Part shown: piece by piece, positions 43,048 to 50,896 of the stretch
Numbering within the stretch: position 1 is the stretch's first letter
How the letters are laid out: each line of letters starts with the position of its first letter
DNA from: an uncultured Bacteroidales bacterium
GTDB lineage: Bacteria > Bacteroidota > Bacteroidia > Bacteroidales > F082
Reading direction: 5' to 3'
NCBI GenBank assembly: GCA_947305795.1
Contig: CAMZEK010000016.1
Span: 1 to 50,896 of the forward strand
DNA: 50,896 nt
Translations under genes and position numbers: made by a program
The notes under the pieces: generated by a model
What the model saw: only the letters and a program-made list of their open reading frames with translations
Databases searched by the model: none
What the model was told of the DNA's origin: nothing

Positions 43048-43820
43048 CATCCCAAAGCGACATCACCGCCATGATTTTGGCCGCCGGCCTCGGCACCCGC
43101 CTCCAAGCCCTGACCCACAACAAGCCCAAGGCTTTGGTAGAACTGAACGGCAAGCCTCTTTTGCAGCATTGCATTGAGCATCTGATAGATAACGGCTTTC
43201 GGCACATTATCATCAATGTACACCATTTTGGAGAGCAAATCATTGATTTTGTAGCAAATCACTTATTTAATGCCGAAATCCAGATTTCCGATGAACGCGA
43301 CCTGCTCATGGACACGGGCGGCGGTATCGTCAAGGCTACCCCTCTGTTCAAAGATTCCAAGGCCGTTTTGGTTCACAATGTGGACATAATCAGCGACGTG
43401 AATCTCAAGGCATTATGTCAGCAGTTTCTTGATTCTGAGGATGATGCATGGTTGCTCACTCAAGACAGAGAAACCAACAGAAAGCTTTTGTTTGACACTG
43501 AAAACCAGCTTGTTGGATGGATGAATAAGGCCGAAAGACAGTATAAATGGGTGGATGAAAACAGGGCGGCCCTTCGACAGGTTCAGGGGCCTCAGCTCTG
43601 CGATTTCAAAGAAAAGGCCTTCAGCGGCTTGCATTTCTTCCGTAATGACTTGTTCGCCGCTTTTGAAGTCAAGCCGCAGAGTGTCATTGATTTATATCTC
43701 CATCTGGCCAAGACGAAACGCGTCGTTTCCGTTCCCATCCAGCCGAGTTTTTGGTTCGACTTGGGCAAACCTGAACAGCTTCAAAGCGCCGAAAACTACC
43801 TCAAAGAACACGCGAAATGA
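43044..43820 (+). CDS. murU: MurU-like nucleotidyltransferase (MurNAc-1-phosphate uridylyltransferase)
   Basis: A 258-residue NDP-sugar pyrophosphorylase. The start MTSQSDITAMILAAG is fixed by the ATGA overlap with the kinase gene. Motifs: MILAAGLGTRL (10-20), the NKPKALVELNGKPL loop (26-39), VHNVDII metal site (110-116), and FSGLHFF (193-199). In Pseudomonas, AmgK and MurU convert MurNAc to UDP-MurNAc without passing through MurA, and the kinase-nucleotidyltransferase pair here fits that route. Other sugar-1-phosphates are possible. Residues 176-186 (LRQVQGPQLC) come from a dispersed repeat in a different frame from the other two copies. Confidence 0.85.
   Translation: MTSQSDITAMILAAGLGTRLQALTHNKPKALVELNGKPLLQHCIEHLIDNGFRHIIINVHHFGEQIIDFVANHLFNAEIQISDERDLLMDTGGGIVKATPLFKDSKAVLVHNVDIISDVNLKALCQQFLDSEDDAWLLTQDRETNRKLLFDTENQLVGWMNKAERQYKWVDENRAALRQVQGPQLCDFKEKAFSGLHFFRNDLFAAFEVKPQSVIDLYLHLAKTKRVVSVPIQPSFWFDLGKPEQLQSAENYLKEHAK
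43570..43596 (+). repeat. REP-like repeat inside the murU-like gene
   Basis: CCCTTCGACAGGTTCAGGGG then CCTCAGC. It has the same core as the copies at 24758 and 41891 but is read in another frame (LRQVQGPQL). Confidence 0.7.
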
Positions 43821-46714
43821 CCCAAGACAATTTCATACAACGCTTGGCAAGCCATATCCAAAGCCAATACAACCTTGCGAATCAAGAGCTTACCGTAGTT
43901 TTTCCGAACAAGAGAGCTGCATTTTACCTCCGCTCAGAGTTCAAGAGAAACTGCAACGGTTCGATTTGGCTGCCTCAGATGCTTTCGATACAAGAGGCTG
44001 TCACTCAATGGAGTAGCTTCACATTGGTGGACAACCTCAGCCTCCTTTTCGAACTGATTGACATCGACGCGCAACTGCACAAGGAGCAAAACAGCGACCT
44101 CGGCGTTTTCGGAAGTCAGGCGGCACAAATGGCAAAGGATTTTGACGAAATCGACCAGTACGACATTGATGCGGCACACCTTTTCAACTATATCGTCCAA
44201 AACAAAAAGCTGGAAATCTGGAACTTCGACGAGGCCAAAAGCAAGGAAAAAGAGCTGAAATACCTGCAATTCTTCACTTCGCTTTACGATTATTACCTTC
44301 GCCTCCGCGATAGGCTTTCCGCAAAAGGTCAAGGGTATTACGGCATGATAACCAAATATTTAGCCCATCTTTCCGATGAAGAATTAGCCAAACGAATCGG
44401 TGGGCGGAAAGTGATTTTCGCCGGTTTCAACGCCTTGACCACTACCGAGGAACGACTCATTGACAAGTTGGTGAAAAACGGCCTCGCGGAAGTCCTTTTC
44501 GACTACGATCGCTATTACATCAACGATGTGAACAACGAGGCGGGACTTTTTGCGCGGCGTTATATCGACCGCCATACCGACTGGATGAAAAACGGCATTT
44601 CCGAACAACTTGGCCATAAAGAAAAACACATCCACATCGTCAGTTCAGGCGGCAACACCTTGCAGGCCAAAGCTTTGCAATCCAACCTGCAGAAAAGTAA
44701 GAACAACGACATGGCCCTCATCCTCGCCGATGAAAGCCTGCTCATCCCCGTCCTGAATGCCATCCCCGACACCGAAACTTTCCGGGATTTCAAGGTCTCG
44801 ATGGGCTATCCAATGAAAAAAACGCCTGTAAACCAGCTTATCAACGCATATTTCGGTCTGCACAGGCAAAACAAAATCAAGCGGGAAATCACCAAAAATG
44901 GTGTGAAACGCACTGCAGTAGGCTGGTACATTTGGCCTGTCCTGCAAACCATGGACTTGGAATTGGTGAAAATCATCTTTTCTAAGGCCGAGCTCGCTGT
45001 TTTCGACCGTTGGAAAAACCAAGCCGTCAACAGCGGGAAGTTTATTTTCGAGCAACAAGACCTTGATTCCTTGCAAGATACAAAAGATGTGCAAGCTTTT
45101 TTAAGGCTTTTGCTGAAAGACCAGCAAAGTCAAGACCCCAAAAATGTGCTTTATGGCTTGAATCAACTTATCAAATTCATTTCCAACAAGATACAATCCA
45201 GCAAAAATAGAAATGAATTGTTGTTCTTGCTTAATCAGGTGAGCGAAGTCGGGAAAATCCTCAACCGCATTGGACAAGTCATCGAGCGGCACGACAGCTA
45301 TCTCCACGACACCAATAGTATCGAAATCCTGTATAAGTTGCTGTCTTCCAACACTTCCATCAAGCTGAACAGCAGTAGTACCGAGGGTCTGCAAATCATG
45401 GGTCTGCTCGAAACCCGCAACATTGACTTCAAGCGACTGCACGTCCTCAGCGTCAATGAAGGCATTTTGCCTGCTGACAAGTCACAAGGCAGCTTCATTC
45501 CCCATTTCATCAGAAAGGAATGCGGTTTGCCCGGTTATGCCGAAAAACAGGCCGTGTTCGCCTATCACTTCTATCGTTTGCTGCAAAACGGAGAAGACAT
45601 CTACTTATATTACAATAACTTAGGAGAGTCCTCAGGGGGTGAGGCCAGCCGCTACATCCTACAGATCAAGCACGAACTGGCCAAATACCCAAACATTCAC
45701 ATCGTAGAGGAAACATTCAGCAGCGACACACAATCTACATCCATAGCCACTTCATTGACAGCACAAAAGGCCAATTCACTTGAGCGGTTGAAGTACCTCC
45801 TTTGCGAGAAAGGCCTCTCCCCGTCCGCACTTTCCACCTACATCAATTGTCCGCTGAAATACTATCTGAAATACATTGAGCAAATCGAGGACAACAGCCT
45901 TGAGGAAGAGGTAGGTGCCAATGTGGTCGGCACTATCACTCACGACACGCTGGAATTCCTTTTCGGAGATTACCTTCCGAAAGAAGGTTCCTTGCAAGTC
46001 ATCGACAAAGAGCTGTTTGACAAATCGATTCTACCCAATTGTGAAACTAAGCTCGCCCAATCCATCGAGAAAAACATGCCTTCCGGTTTCCCCGATGTCG
46101 GGTTCAACTACCTCAACAAAATCACTATCAGGCAGCAGTTGGAGAACTACTTGAAATACACTTCCAATCAACTGAAAAACAACGATTTAATCATAATCAA
46201 AACCGAAGGTGAGCTATCGGCACAATTAGCTACACCCGTCGGCAATTGCCTTTTCAAAGGCCGCACCGACCGCATCGACCGTTGGGGCAACATCATCCGC
46301 GTCATCGACTACAAAACCGGAAAAGTCGACAACCCTGACCTCAAAGTGCCAGTACGCCACCCTGACGATGACGACCTCAGCTTCCTGAAGTCCATTCCCG
46401 AGAAGGCTTTACAGTTGCTCCTTTATAAATACATGTACCTGAAGGAGAACCCACAAATCACTGCAAATCAAGTGGAAGCATGCATCCATGGCCTGCGCTA
46501 TGCCAATCACATCGAGTTCGGCCTAAGCCAAACCAAACCTACTAAAAACGAGGAATCTGTGCCTTTCTTGGAAGATGCCACCTTCATCGACAACATGGAA
46601 GAGATGCTAAAAGCCGTGGTTGCCGAAATGTTAGACACCGAAATACCCTTCACCCAAACCGAAGACGAGAAAAAATGCAGGAATTGTGATTTTCAGGGGA
46701 TTTGCAGACGGTGA
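43817..46714 (+). CDS. AddB-like PD-(D/E)XK nuclease/inactive helicase subunit
   Basis: A 965-residue protein of the AddB type, the partner of AddA in double-strand break processing. The N-terminus (LTVVFPNKRAAFYLRSEF) is the degenerate helicase part. The C-terminal nuclease carries FKGRTDRIDRWGNIIRVIDYKTGK, with the catalytic Asp and DxK. The cysteines INCPLKYYL (about 675-685) and CRNCDFQGIC (954-963) would hold the [4Fe-4S] cluster that pins the nuclease domain in AddB. It overlaps the murU-like gene by 4 bp (ATGA) and so belongs to the same operon. No addA-like gene is in the window. Confidence 0.88.
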   Translation: MTQDNFIQRLASHIQSQYNLANQELTVVFPNKRAAFYLRSEFKRNCNGSIWLPQMLSIQEAVTQWSSFTLVDNLSLLFELIDIDAQLHKEQNSDLGVFGSQAAQMAKDFDEIDQYDIDAAHLFNYIVQNKKLEIWNFDEAKSKEKELKYLQFFTSLYDYYLRLRDRLSAKGQGYYGMITKYLAHLSDEELAKRIGGRKVIFAGFNALTTTEERLIDKLVKNGLAEVLFDYDRYYINDVNNEAGLFARRYIDRHTDWMKNGISEQLGHKEKHIHIVSSGGNTLQAKALQSNLQKSKNNDMALILADESLLIPVLNAIPDTETFRDFKVSMGYPMKKTPVNQLINAYFGLHRQNKIKREITKNGVKRTAVGWYIWPVLQTMDLELVKIIFSKAELAVFDRWKNQAVNSGKFIFEQQDLDSLQDTKDVQAFLRLLLKDQQSQDPKNVLYGLNQLIKFISNKIQSSKNRNELLFLLNQVSEVGKILNRIGQVIERHDSYLHDTNSIEILYKLLSSNTSIKLNSSSTEGLQIMGLLETRNIDFKRLHVLSVNEGILPADKSQGSFIPHFIRKECGLPGYAEKQAVFAYHFYRLLQNGEDIYLYYNNLGESSGGEASRYILQIKHELAKYPNIHIVEETFSSDTQSTSIATSLTAQKANSLERLKYLLCEKGLSPSALSTYINCPLKYYLKYIEQIEDNSLEEEVGANVVGTITHDTLEFLFGDYLPKEGSLQVIDKELFDKSILPNCETKLAQSIEKNMPSGFPDVGFNYLNKITIRQQLENYLKYTSNQLKNNDLIIIKTEGELSAQLATPVGNCLFKGRTDRIDRWGNIIRVIDYKTGKVDNPDLKVPVRHPDDDDLSFLKSIPEKALQLLLYKYMYLKENPQITANQVEACIHGLRYANHIEFGLSQTKPTKNEESVPFLEDATFIDNMEEMLKAVVAEMLDTEIPFTQTEDEKKCRNCDFQGICRR

Positions 46715-46772
46715 ATCGCGAAAAGATATGTGAACGAATTGCCTGAATGGACGAGACAGATAGTTGAACAGT

Positions 46773-47063
46773 TCAACTCAACACAATCTCCGAAATCACT
46801 TCCTTCCCCACCATCTCATTCAAATTCTTGAGCAACAATGATTTGGAATAACCCAATTCGTTGCGCAAGGCATCGGAATCGATGCGAGCAAAGAGGATTT
46901 TGTTGCGGATGGAAAGGTCGATGGTGTGGGAAGCAATGAACGGCCCGACTACCTTGGACCACGACTGGATGACTTTCAGCTCATCCACATAGCCGGGGCC
47001 TTTGTGCTGCGCGTAAAAGGCCTTAATGAGTTCGCTGAGCGGCTGGACGTCATAATAAACCAT
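46773..47063 (-). CDS. DciA-like protein (DUF721)
   Basis: A 96-residue DUF721 protein: MVYYDVQPLSELIKAFYAQHK, QSWSKVVGPFIASHT, IRNKILFARIDSDALRNELGYSK and LLKNLNEMVG. DUF721 proteins related to DciA load the replicative helicase DnaB in bacteria that lack DnaC or DnaI. It overlaps recF by 14 bp. The 58 bp between this gene and the convergent addB-like gene hold only a weak inverted repeat (TTGAACAGTTCAA). Confidence 0.87.
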   Translation of the reverse strand: MVYYDVQPLSELIKAFYAQHKGPGYVDELKVIQSWSKVVGPFIASHTIDLSIRNKILFARIDSDALRNELGYSKSLLLKNLNEMVGKEVISEIVLS

Positions 47064-48177
47064 CGCTACCTCCTATCTCTTTGACTTGTCCCTTCACTAC
47101 CTCGAAAATCTTGTGGTTGATGCTGGTATCTTCAAACAGTTTCTCGATTCTTTGTTGCTGAGTATCAGTAATAAACACCTGACCGAAATGGTCGTCACCG
47201 ACCAAACGAACAAGCTTCATCACACGTTGGTCGTCAAGCTTATCAAAAATGTCGTCGAGCAACAGGATGGGCTTGAAACCGATTTTCTGGTAGTTGAACT
47301 CAAACTGCGCTAGACGGATCGAGACGACGAATGACTTCTGCTGTCCCTGAGAGCCAAATTTCTTGAGCGGATGCCCGTCCAAGGTGAAGTCCAAGTCATC
47401 CTTGTGGATGCCTACGTTGGTGTAAGACGAATAGCGGTCTTGCTGCAAGTTTTCCTCTAGCAACTCGTTTAGCGGTTTCTCGTCCATGCGCGATTGATAA
47501 ATAACGTTCACCTTCTCCGTGCCGCCCGAGACAATTTCATAGTAATGCTGGAAAATCGGCAAAAAGTCCTCTAAAAACTGGCGGCGCTTCTGATAAATGT
47601 CGTCCGCGTTTTGTGCCAACTGGTTTTCCCAAAGACGGAGCAACTCACGGTCGAAGGTGCGCGTCTCGGCAAAGTGTTTCAGTTGCATATTGCGTTGCAG
47701 CAAGGCTCGGTTGTATTTCAACAAGGCATTGAGATACAGCGGATCGAATTGCGAAATCACGCCATCAATGAACTTGCGGCGGAGGTCGCTGCCCTCGTTG
47801 ATGAGGTCGCGGTCGTAGGGTGAAATCATCACCAAGGGAAACTTCCCAATGTGTTCGCTGAGACGGTCGTACTCCTTTTTGTTGAAACGGAACGACTTCT
47901 TTGCATCGCGTTTTTGCACGCACGAAACCAGCTCATCGTCCTTCCCATCGTGCGAATACACGCCGTGGACAGCAAAAAAATCCTGTTCATGCCTGATATT
48001 CAACTTGTCAGCAGCACCGAAAAAGCTTTTGCAGAACGAAAGATAGTAAATCGAGTCGAGAATATTGGTCTTCCCTGCCCCATTCAAGCCAACGAAACAA
48101 TTCACTTTCTCCGAAAACAGCAAATCCGCCGTTTCGCAGTTCTTGAAGTTCGTTAGTTTGAGTTCGTGGAGGTACAT
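47050..48177 (-). CDS. recF: DNA replication and repair protein RecF
   Basis: A 375-residue SMC-like ATPase that loads RecA at gaps with RecO and RecR. Walker A GLNGAGKTN (30-38), the preceding LTNFKNCETADLLF, the FGSQGQQKSFVVSIRLAQ signature, and Walker B PILLLDDIFDKLDDQR are present. It lies 3 bp after the porQ stop and overlaps the dciA-like gene, so nusB-porQ-recF-dciA form one run. Confidence 0.96.
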   Translation of the reverse strand: MYLHELKLTNFKNCETADLLFSEKVNCFVGLNGAGKTNILDSIYYLSFCKSFFGAADKLNIRHEQDFFAVHGVYSHDGKDDELVSCVQKRDAKKSFRFNKKEYDRLSEHIGKFPLVMISPYDRDLINEGSDLRRKFIDGVISQFDPLYLNALLKYNRALLQRNMQLKHFAETRTFDRELLRLWENQLAQNADDIYQKRRQFLEDFLPIFQHYYEIVSGGTEKVNVIYQSRMDEKPLNELLEENLQQDRYSSYTNVGIHKDDLDFTLDGHPLKKFGSQGQQKSFVVSIRLAQFEFNYQKIGFKPILLLDDIFDKLDDQRVMKLVRLVGDDHFGQVFITDTQQQRIEKLFEDTSINHKIFEVVKGQVKEIGGSDGLL

Positions 48178-48180
48178 GGC

Positions 48181-49230
48181 TCAGAACTTGCTCAAGTCCA
48201 CGCGGAGCGTCAGGAAGTGGGGTGAGCCGACAATGTTGTTTTTCGATATGGCATAATCGATCTCGAACATCTTGATTTTCACGCCGAAACCTGCTGAAAA
48301 ACCAACAAGACTGCGTGCTTGGGGAACCGACATATAATAGTATGTGCCGTAATTGTAAGAAGCCCGAAGCACAAGGTTTTTCCCAATTTCCAGTTCGCTG
48401 CCCACAACCAAATGGCAACCAAGATTCGTGAAGAATTTCGCCACTTTGGAAGGTTCTTTGGTCTGTCCAGTAAGAGGATCGGTATTGCCTGCAAGATCAA
48501 GCGGGTCGTCAAAGCGCTTGTTCCACTTCTGGATGTCGGTGTAGGCAAAATAAAACGTCATAGGCAGATGGGAAAGCTTCTTCGAAACCATGAAATCAAG
48601 GGAAAAAGGCAAGAACCTGCTGCTCTGATTGTCCAAATTGCTGTAAATCTGCATTCCCACGTTGCGGGCGACCAGCGAAAACGCCCAATCGGAATAGGCC
48701 CAATAAGTGGCGGCCACATCCACGCCTATGGCACCAGCACGGCCCGTTTCATATTGAACGCCAGCATATTTCAAATTGGCGCCAATGCTCCATTTGTCAG
48801 TCAGCTCACGCCCCCAACCCAAAGTGATGGCGTAGTCAGAGACATTGAAAGTACTCCCATCCACGTTACCGCTTTCAGAAGCATATTGCATCGAGCCGTA
48901 GTTATAGTATTGCACCGAAGCCGCAAAGCTACCCAGTTTCTCAAAGGTGTGGCTATATTGCGCCGTCGCGAAATTTGTACCCACGCTGAAATCGCCGACA
49001 TAAGAAACGGTCATTTGGTTGTTCATACTGGGACAAATGGCTGAAGGATTGAATGTTGCGGTCTGCAAATCACCGTCATGAATGGGAAGCGGGAACCCAC
49101 CCAGAGCCACCACACGAGCCGAATTGGCATCGGTCAAAGCCCTATACAAGCCGTTGTTCACTTGGGCATTGGCACGTAAAATAATGATTGACAGGAGAAA
49201 ACATCCCCATATCGGAATAAGCCGTTTCAT
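48181..49230 (-). CDS. porQ: Type IX secretion system protein PorQ
   Basis: A 349-residue outer-membrane beta-barrel. The ATG at 49230 gives signal peptide MKRLIPIWGCFLLSIIILRANA; starts at 49248 or 49257 would only lengthen the n-region. The mature protein begins NNGLYRALTDANSARVVALGG and has DLQTATFNPSAICPSMNNQMTVSYVGDF, the hallmark opening of PorQ, then about 14 amphipathic strands ending LTLRVDLSKF. PorQ is part of the T9SS attachment complex with PorU, PorV and PorZ, which would process the two sorting-domain proteins at 27.9-39.7 kb. Confidence 0.88.
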   Translation of the reverse strand: MKRLIPIWGCFLLSIIILRANAQVNNGLYRALTDANSARVVALGGFPLPIHDGDLQTATFNPSAICPSMNNQMTVSYVGDFSVGTNFATAQYSHTFEKLGSFAASVQYYNYGSMQYASESGNVDGSTFNVSDYAITLGWGRELTDKWSIGANLKYAGVQYETGRAGAIGVDVAATYWAYSDWAFSLVARNVGMQIYSNLDNQSSRFLPFSLDFMVSKKLSHLPMTFYFAYTDIQKWNKRFDDPLDLAGNTDPLTGQTKEPSKVAKFFTNLGCHLVVGSELEIGKNLVLRASYNYGTYYYMSVPQARSLVGFSAGFGVKIKMFEIDYAISKNNIVGSPHFLTLRVDLSKF

Positions 49231-49285
49231 TTTCAGTGTTTTTATCATAACGAACACTTGGTCAGATTATTGTATCGGTTCACAA

Positions 49286-50248
49286 CTATTTGTCAATCAA
49301 GCCGATGCCCGTCTTAACGAGCTTACCTTGTTCTTTCAGAATGCCAGCCAATTTGTCAAGCATACCGTTCACGAAACGTCGGCTGTCGGGAGTGCTATAG
49401 AACTTGGCGATTTCCACATACTCATTAATGGTGACCTTCACGGGAATGAAATGGAACTCGCAAAACTCAGTCATGGCCATGAAAATGAGGATTTTATCCA
49501 TCAAAGCTAAACGATCGTAGTCCCAATTGGAAATGTTGCTCTCCACCAGTTCGCGGTATTCGGGAATGTGCAGGATGGTTTTCTCGAAAAGCCTGACGAT
49601 GAACTCCTTATCTGGCATACCATCGCGCGTCACGAAATAAGCTGACGGCAATTCGGAGTCCTCATTGAACTTCACCGTCAACTCATTGATGAATTTCCAA
49701 AGCAAGTAGACCGCTATCTGATAATCGCTATTGAAAACCAGTTTTTTGTCAGCGTAGAAATCATAAAGCACGTCATCCTCTGCCATGTAGTTGTCGATAA
49801 CAGAAAGCAAAAAACGCTTGTCATCCTCGAAACCATCTTTTCCGCTGCCCATATATTCCTGATATTCAGGAAATTCTAACAACTTATTATAACACAAACG
49901 GATAAAGTCCTCACGGGAATCAGCCCAATTGATTTTGTATTTGTCCTCCAAAGCCAACAAATGTTTATTATTCTCCAACGTATTGAGAATCCGATTGTTG
50001 ACAAATTTCAGATTGGGATTCAGGTCTTCCTCAGTCGGGAGCAGTTTGTTACGGTTTTCCTCAATACGACGCTCGGCGAACTGCTTCACCTCGACCCAAA
50101 AGGAAAGCTGATAAATGAACAACTCATAAAGGTTGTCAACGGTATCCAGCAAATGCCGCTCAGCAACGGCCAAACTGCCCGATTGTGACTGTTGGTAGGC
50201 GTAGATTTCCTGCATCGCCTTGACCCTTAAAAATCTTCTATTCAGCAT
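49286..50248 (-). CDS. nusB: Transcription antitermination protein NusB
   Basis: A 320-residue NusB. It starts MLNRRFLRVKAMQEIYAYQQS and its C-terminal half has the helical NusB fold: LVESNISNWDYDRLALMDKILIFMAMTEF, VKVTINEYVEIAKFYSTPDSRRFVNGMLDKLAG. It is about twice the length of E. coli NusB because of a long N-terminal extension, as is usual in Bacteroidota. It is the first gene of the nusB-porQ-recF-dciA run, with a promoter box at 50280-50287. Confidence 0.94.
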   Translation of the reverse strand: MLNRRFLRVKAMQEIYAYQQSQSGSLAVAERHLLDTVDNLYELFIYQLSFWVEVKQFAERRIEENRNKLLPTEEDLNPNLKFVNNRILNTLENNKHLLALEDKYKINWADSREDFIRLCYNKLLEFPEYQEYMGSGKDGFEDDKRFLLSVIDNYMAEDDVLYDFYADKKLVFNSDYQIAVYLLWKFINELTVKFNEDSELPSAYFVTRDGMPDKEFIVRLFEKTILHIPEYRELVESNISNWDYDRLALMDKILIFMAMTEFCEFHFIPVKVTINEYVEIAKFYSTPDSRRFVNGMLDKLAGILKEQGKLVKTGIGLIDK

Positions 50249-50279
50249 AATAAATCAAAAAAAGCATGAAATCGAATTG

Positions 50280-50337
50280 CAAAAGTAGTAATTTTTCCGC
50301 AAAACCATTGCCCGTGCAAGAAAAATACCTACCTTTG
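50280..50337. promoter_or_regulatory. Divergent promoters of nusB and rubrerythrin
   Basis: Minus strand: TACTTTTG (50280-50287) for nusB. Plus strand: TTG (50308-50310), 19 bp, TACCTTTG (50330-50337) for rubrerythrin. Confidence 0.6.
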
Positions 50338-50388
50338 CGTTATCAATTACATCTGAACTAATTCAAAACAAAAAAAAGACAAAATCGC

Positions 50389-50896
50389 ATGAAAAAGAAA
50401 TTCATCTGCCCCATTTGCGGGTATGTCCACGAAGGAGAAGAAGCTCCCGAACGTTGCCCTCAGTGCAAGCAAATCGTTGAATGGAAGGTCGTTGACGAGA
50501 GCGCGGCCCTCAATTTCGTTACAGAACACGTTGTCGGCATCGCCAAAGGCACTGGCGAAGACATGATTAAAGACCTGAATGCACACTTCATGGCTGAGGC
50601 CACCGAAGTCGGCATGTATTTGGCCATGAGCCGCCAAGCCGACCGTGAAGGCTATCCCGAAATCGCCGAAGCCTTCAAGCGTTACGCTTTTGAGGAGGCC
50701 GAACACTGCGCCAAGTTTGCCGAGCTTTTAGGCGACGTGGTATGGGACACCAAGACCAACCTCTACAAGCGCATGATTGCCGAATGCGGCGCCTGCGAAG
50801 ACAAGATGCGCATCGCCCGCGTGGCCAAGGAACGCAACCTTGACGCCATCCACGACACCGTCCACGAGATGGCCAAAGACGAAGCCCGCCACGGCA
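50389..50896 (+). CDS. Rubrerythrin with N-terminal rubredoxin domain, 3' end outside window
   Basis: A non-heme iron peroxidase for peroxide defence in anaerobes. The visible 169 codons start [26 protein letters not shown], a rubredoxin-type Fe(Cys)4 site at the N-terminus (reverse layout), followed by a four-helix diiron domain with [24 protein letters not shown] and, at the window edge, KDEARHG. Only the last part is missing. The promoter has a clear -7 box at 50330-50337. Confidence 0.92.
   Translation, partial: MKKKFICPICGYVHEGEEAPERCPQCKQIVEWKVVDESAALNFVTEHVVGIAKGTGEDMIKDLNAHFMAEATEVGMYLAMSRQADREGYPEIAEAFKRYAFEEAEHCAKFAELLGDVVWDTKTNLYKRMIAECGACEDKMRIARVAKERNLDAIHDTVHEMAKDEARHG

Noticed and set aside
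46715..46772. Inverted repeat TTGAACAGTTCAA between addB-like and dciA-like genes as terminator
   Set aside because: The stem is too short and no T run follows on either strand.

Overview
The window looks like a chromosomal stretch of a member of the Bacteroidota, most likely an anaerobic Bacteroidales from a gut or rumen type habitat. The reasons are: promoters of the TAnnTTTG type with hardly any Shine-Dalgarno sites, a PorQ gene of the type IX secretion system (T9SS), two giant surface proteins with T9SS C-terminal sorting domains, a Bacteroidota-style long NusB, a rubrerythrin of the rubredoxin-first layout, and mixed GC content with AT-rich intergenic gaps. No phage, IS transposase, rRNA operon or CRISPR array is visible. 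Coding is dense and no gap without a gene exceeds about 300 bases.

Layout. 1-6.1 kb: the 3' part of a prolyl oligopeptidase, a convergent pair made of a metallophosphoesterase lipoprotein and a small beta-barrel protein, then a secreted DUF6263-like protein and a GH27 alpha-galactosidase. 6.1-16.1 kb (minus strand): a long housekeeping run of a LolC/E-type permease, a small unknown, nth, tpiA, prmA, an unrecognised exported protein of about 1,558 residues and dnaN. 16.2-27.8 kb: namZ-like exo-muramidase, an aminotransferase, a DUF1573 protein, a CAU tRNA, an SH3 lipoprotein, an AtoE-type fatty acid transporter, truA/aat divergent from a palindromic promoter, arginine deiminase, and a murL-murD2 pair divergent from yqgE. 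27.8-41.4 kb: the accessory region, with a 2,186-residue C10-protease/InlB/Lcl/LamG mosaic, a one-domain Lcl relative, a 1,379-residue BspA-type LRR protein, a broken copy of the end of a DoxX/MauE-thioredoxin gene next to the BspA gene, the intact copy of that gene, and two small cysteine-rich lipoproteins. 41.5-50.9 kb: a coupled trio (AmgK-like kinase fused to a RapZ C-terminal domain, MurU-like nucleotidyltransferase, AddB-like nuclease), then dciA, recF, porQ and nusB on the minus strand and a rubrerythrin cut by the window end.

Themes. Four loci touch peptidoglycan. NamZ would release MurNAc from wall fragments. AmgK and MurU would return it to UDP-MurNAc. MurD2 and MurL would add L-Glu and epimerise it to D-Glu, the alternative to the MurI/MurD route first worked out in Xanthomonas. 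If the calls are right, this organism combines wall salvage with the unusual D-Glu route, and its salvage kinase carries the sensor half of RapZ.

The accessory region is shaped by repeats. A 28-bp palindrome starting GTAGAGAC occurs five times, twice inside the reading frames of the two surface proteins. A second repeat with the core TTCGACAGGCTCAG is absorbed in frame into three housekeeping genes. A block of about 340 bp holding the end of the doxX-like gene is present on both sides of the BspA gene, which suggests that the surface gene was inserted there by recombination, with one breakpoint beside a palindrome.
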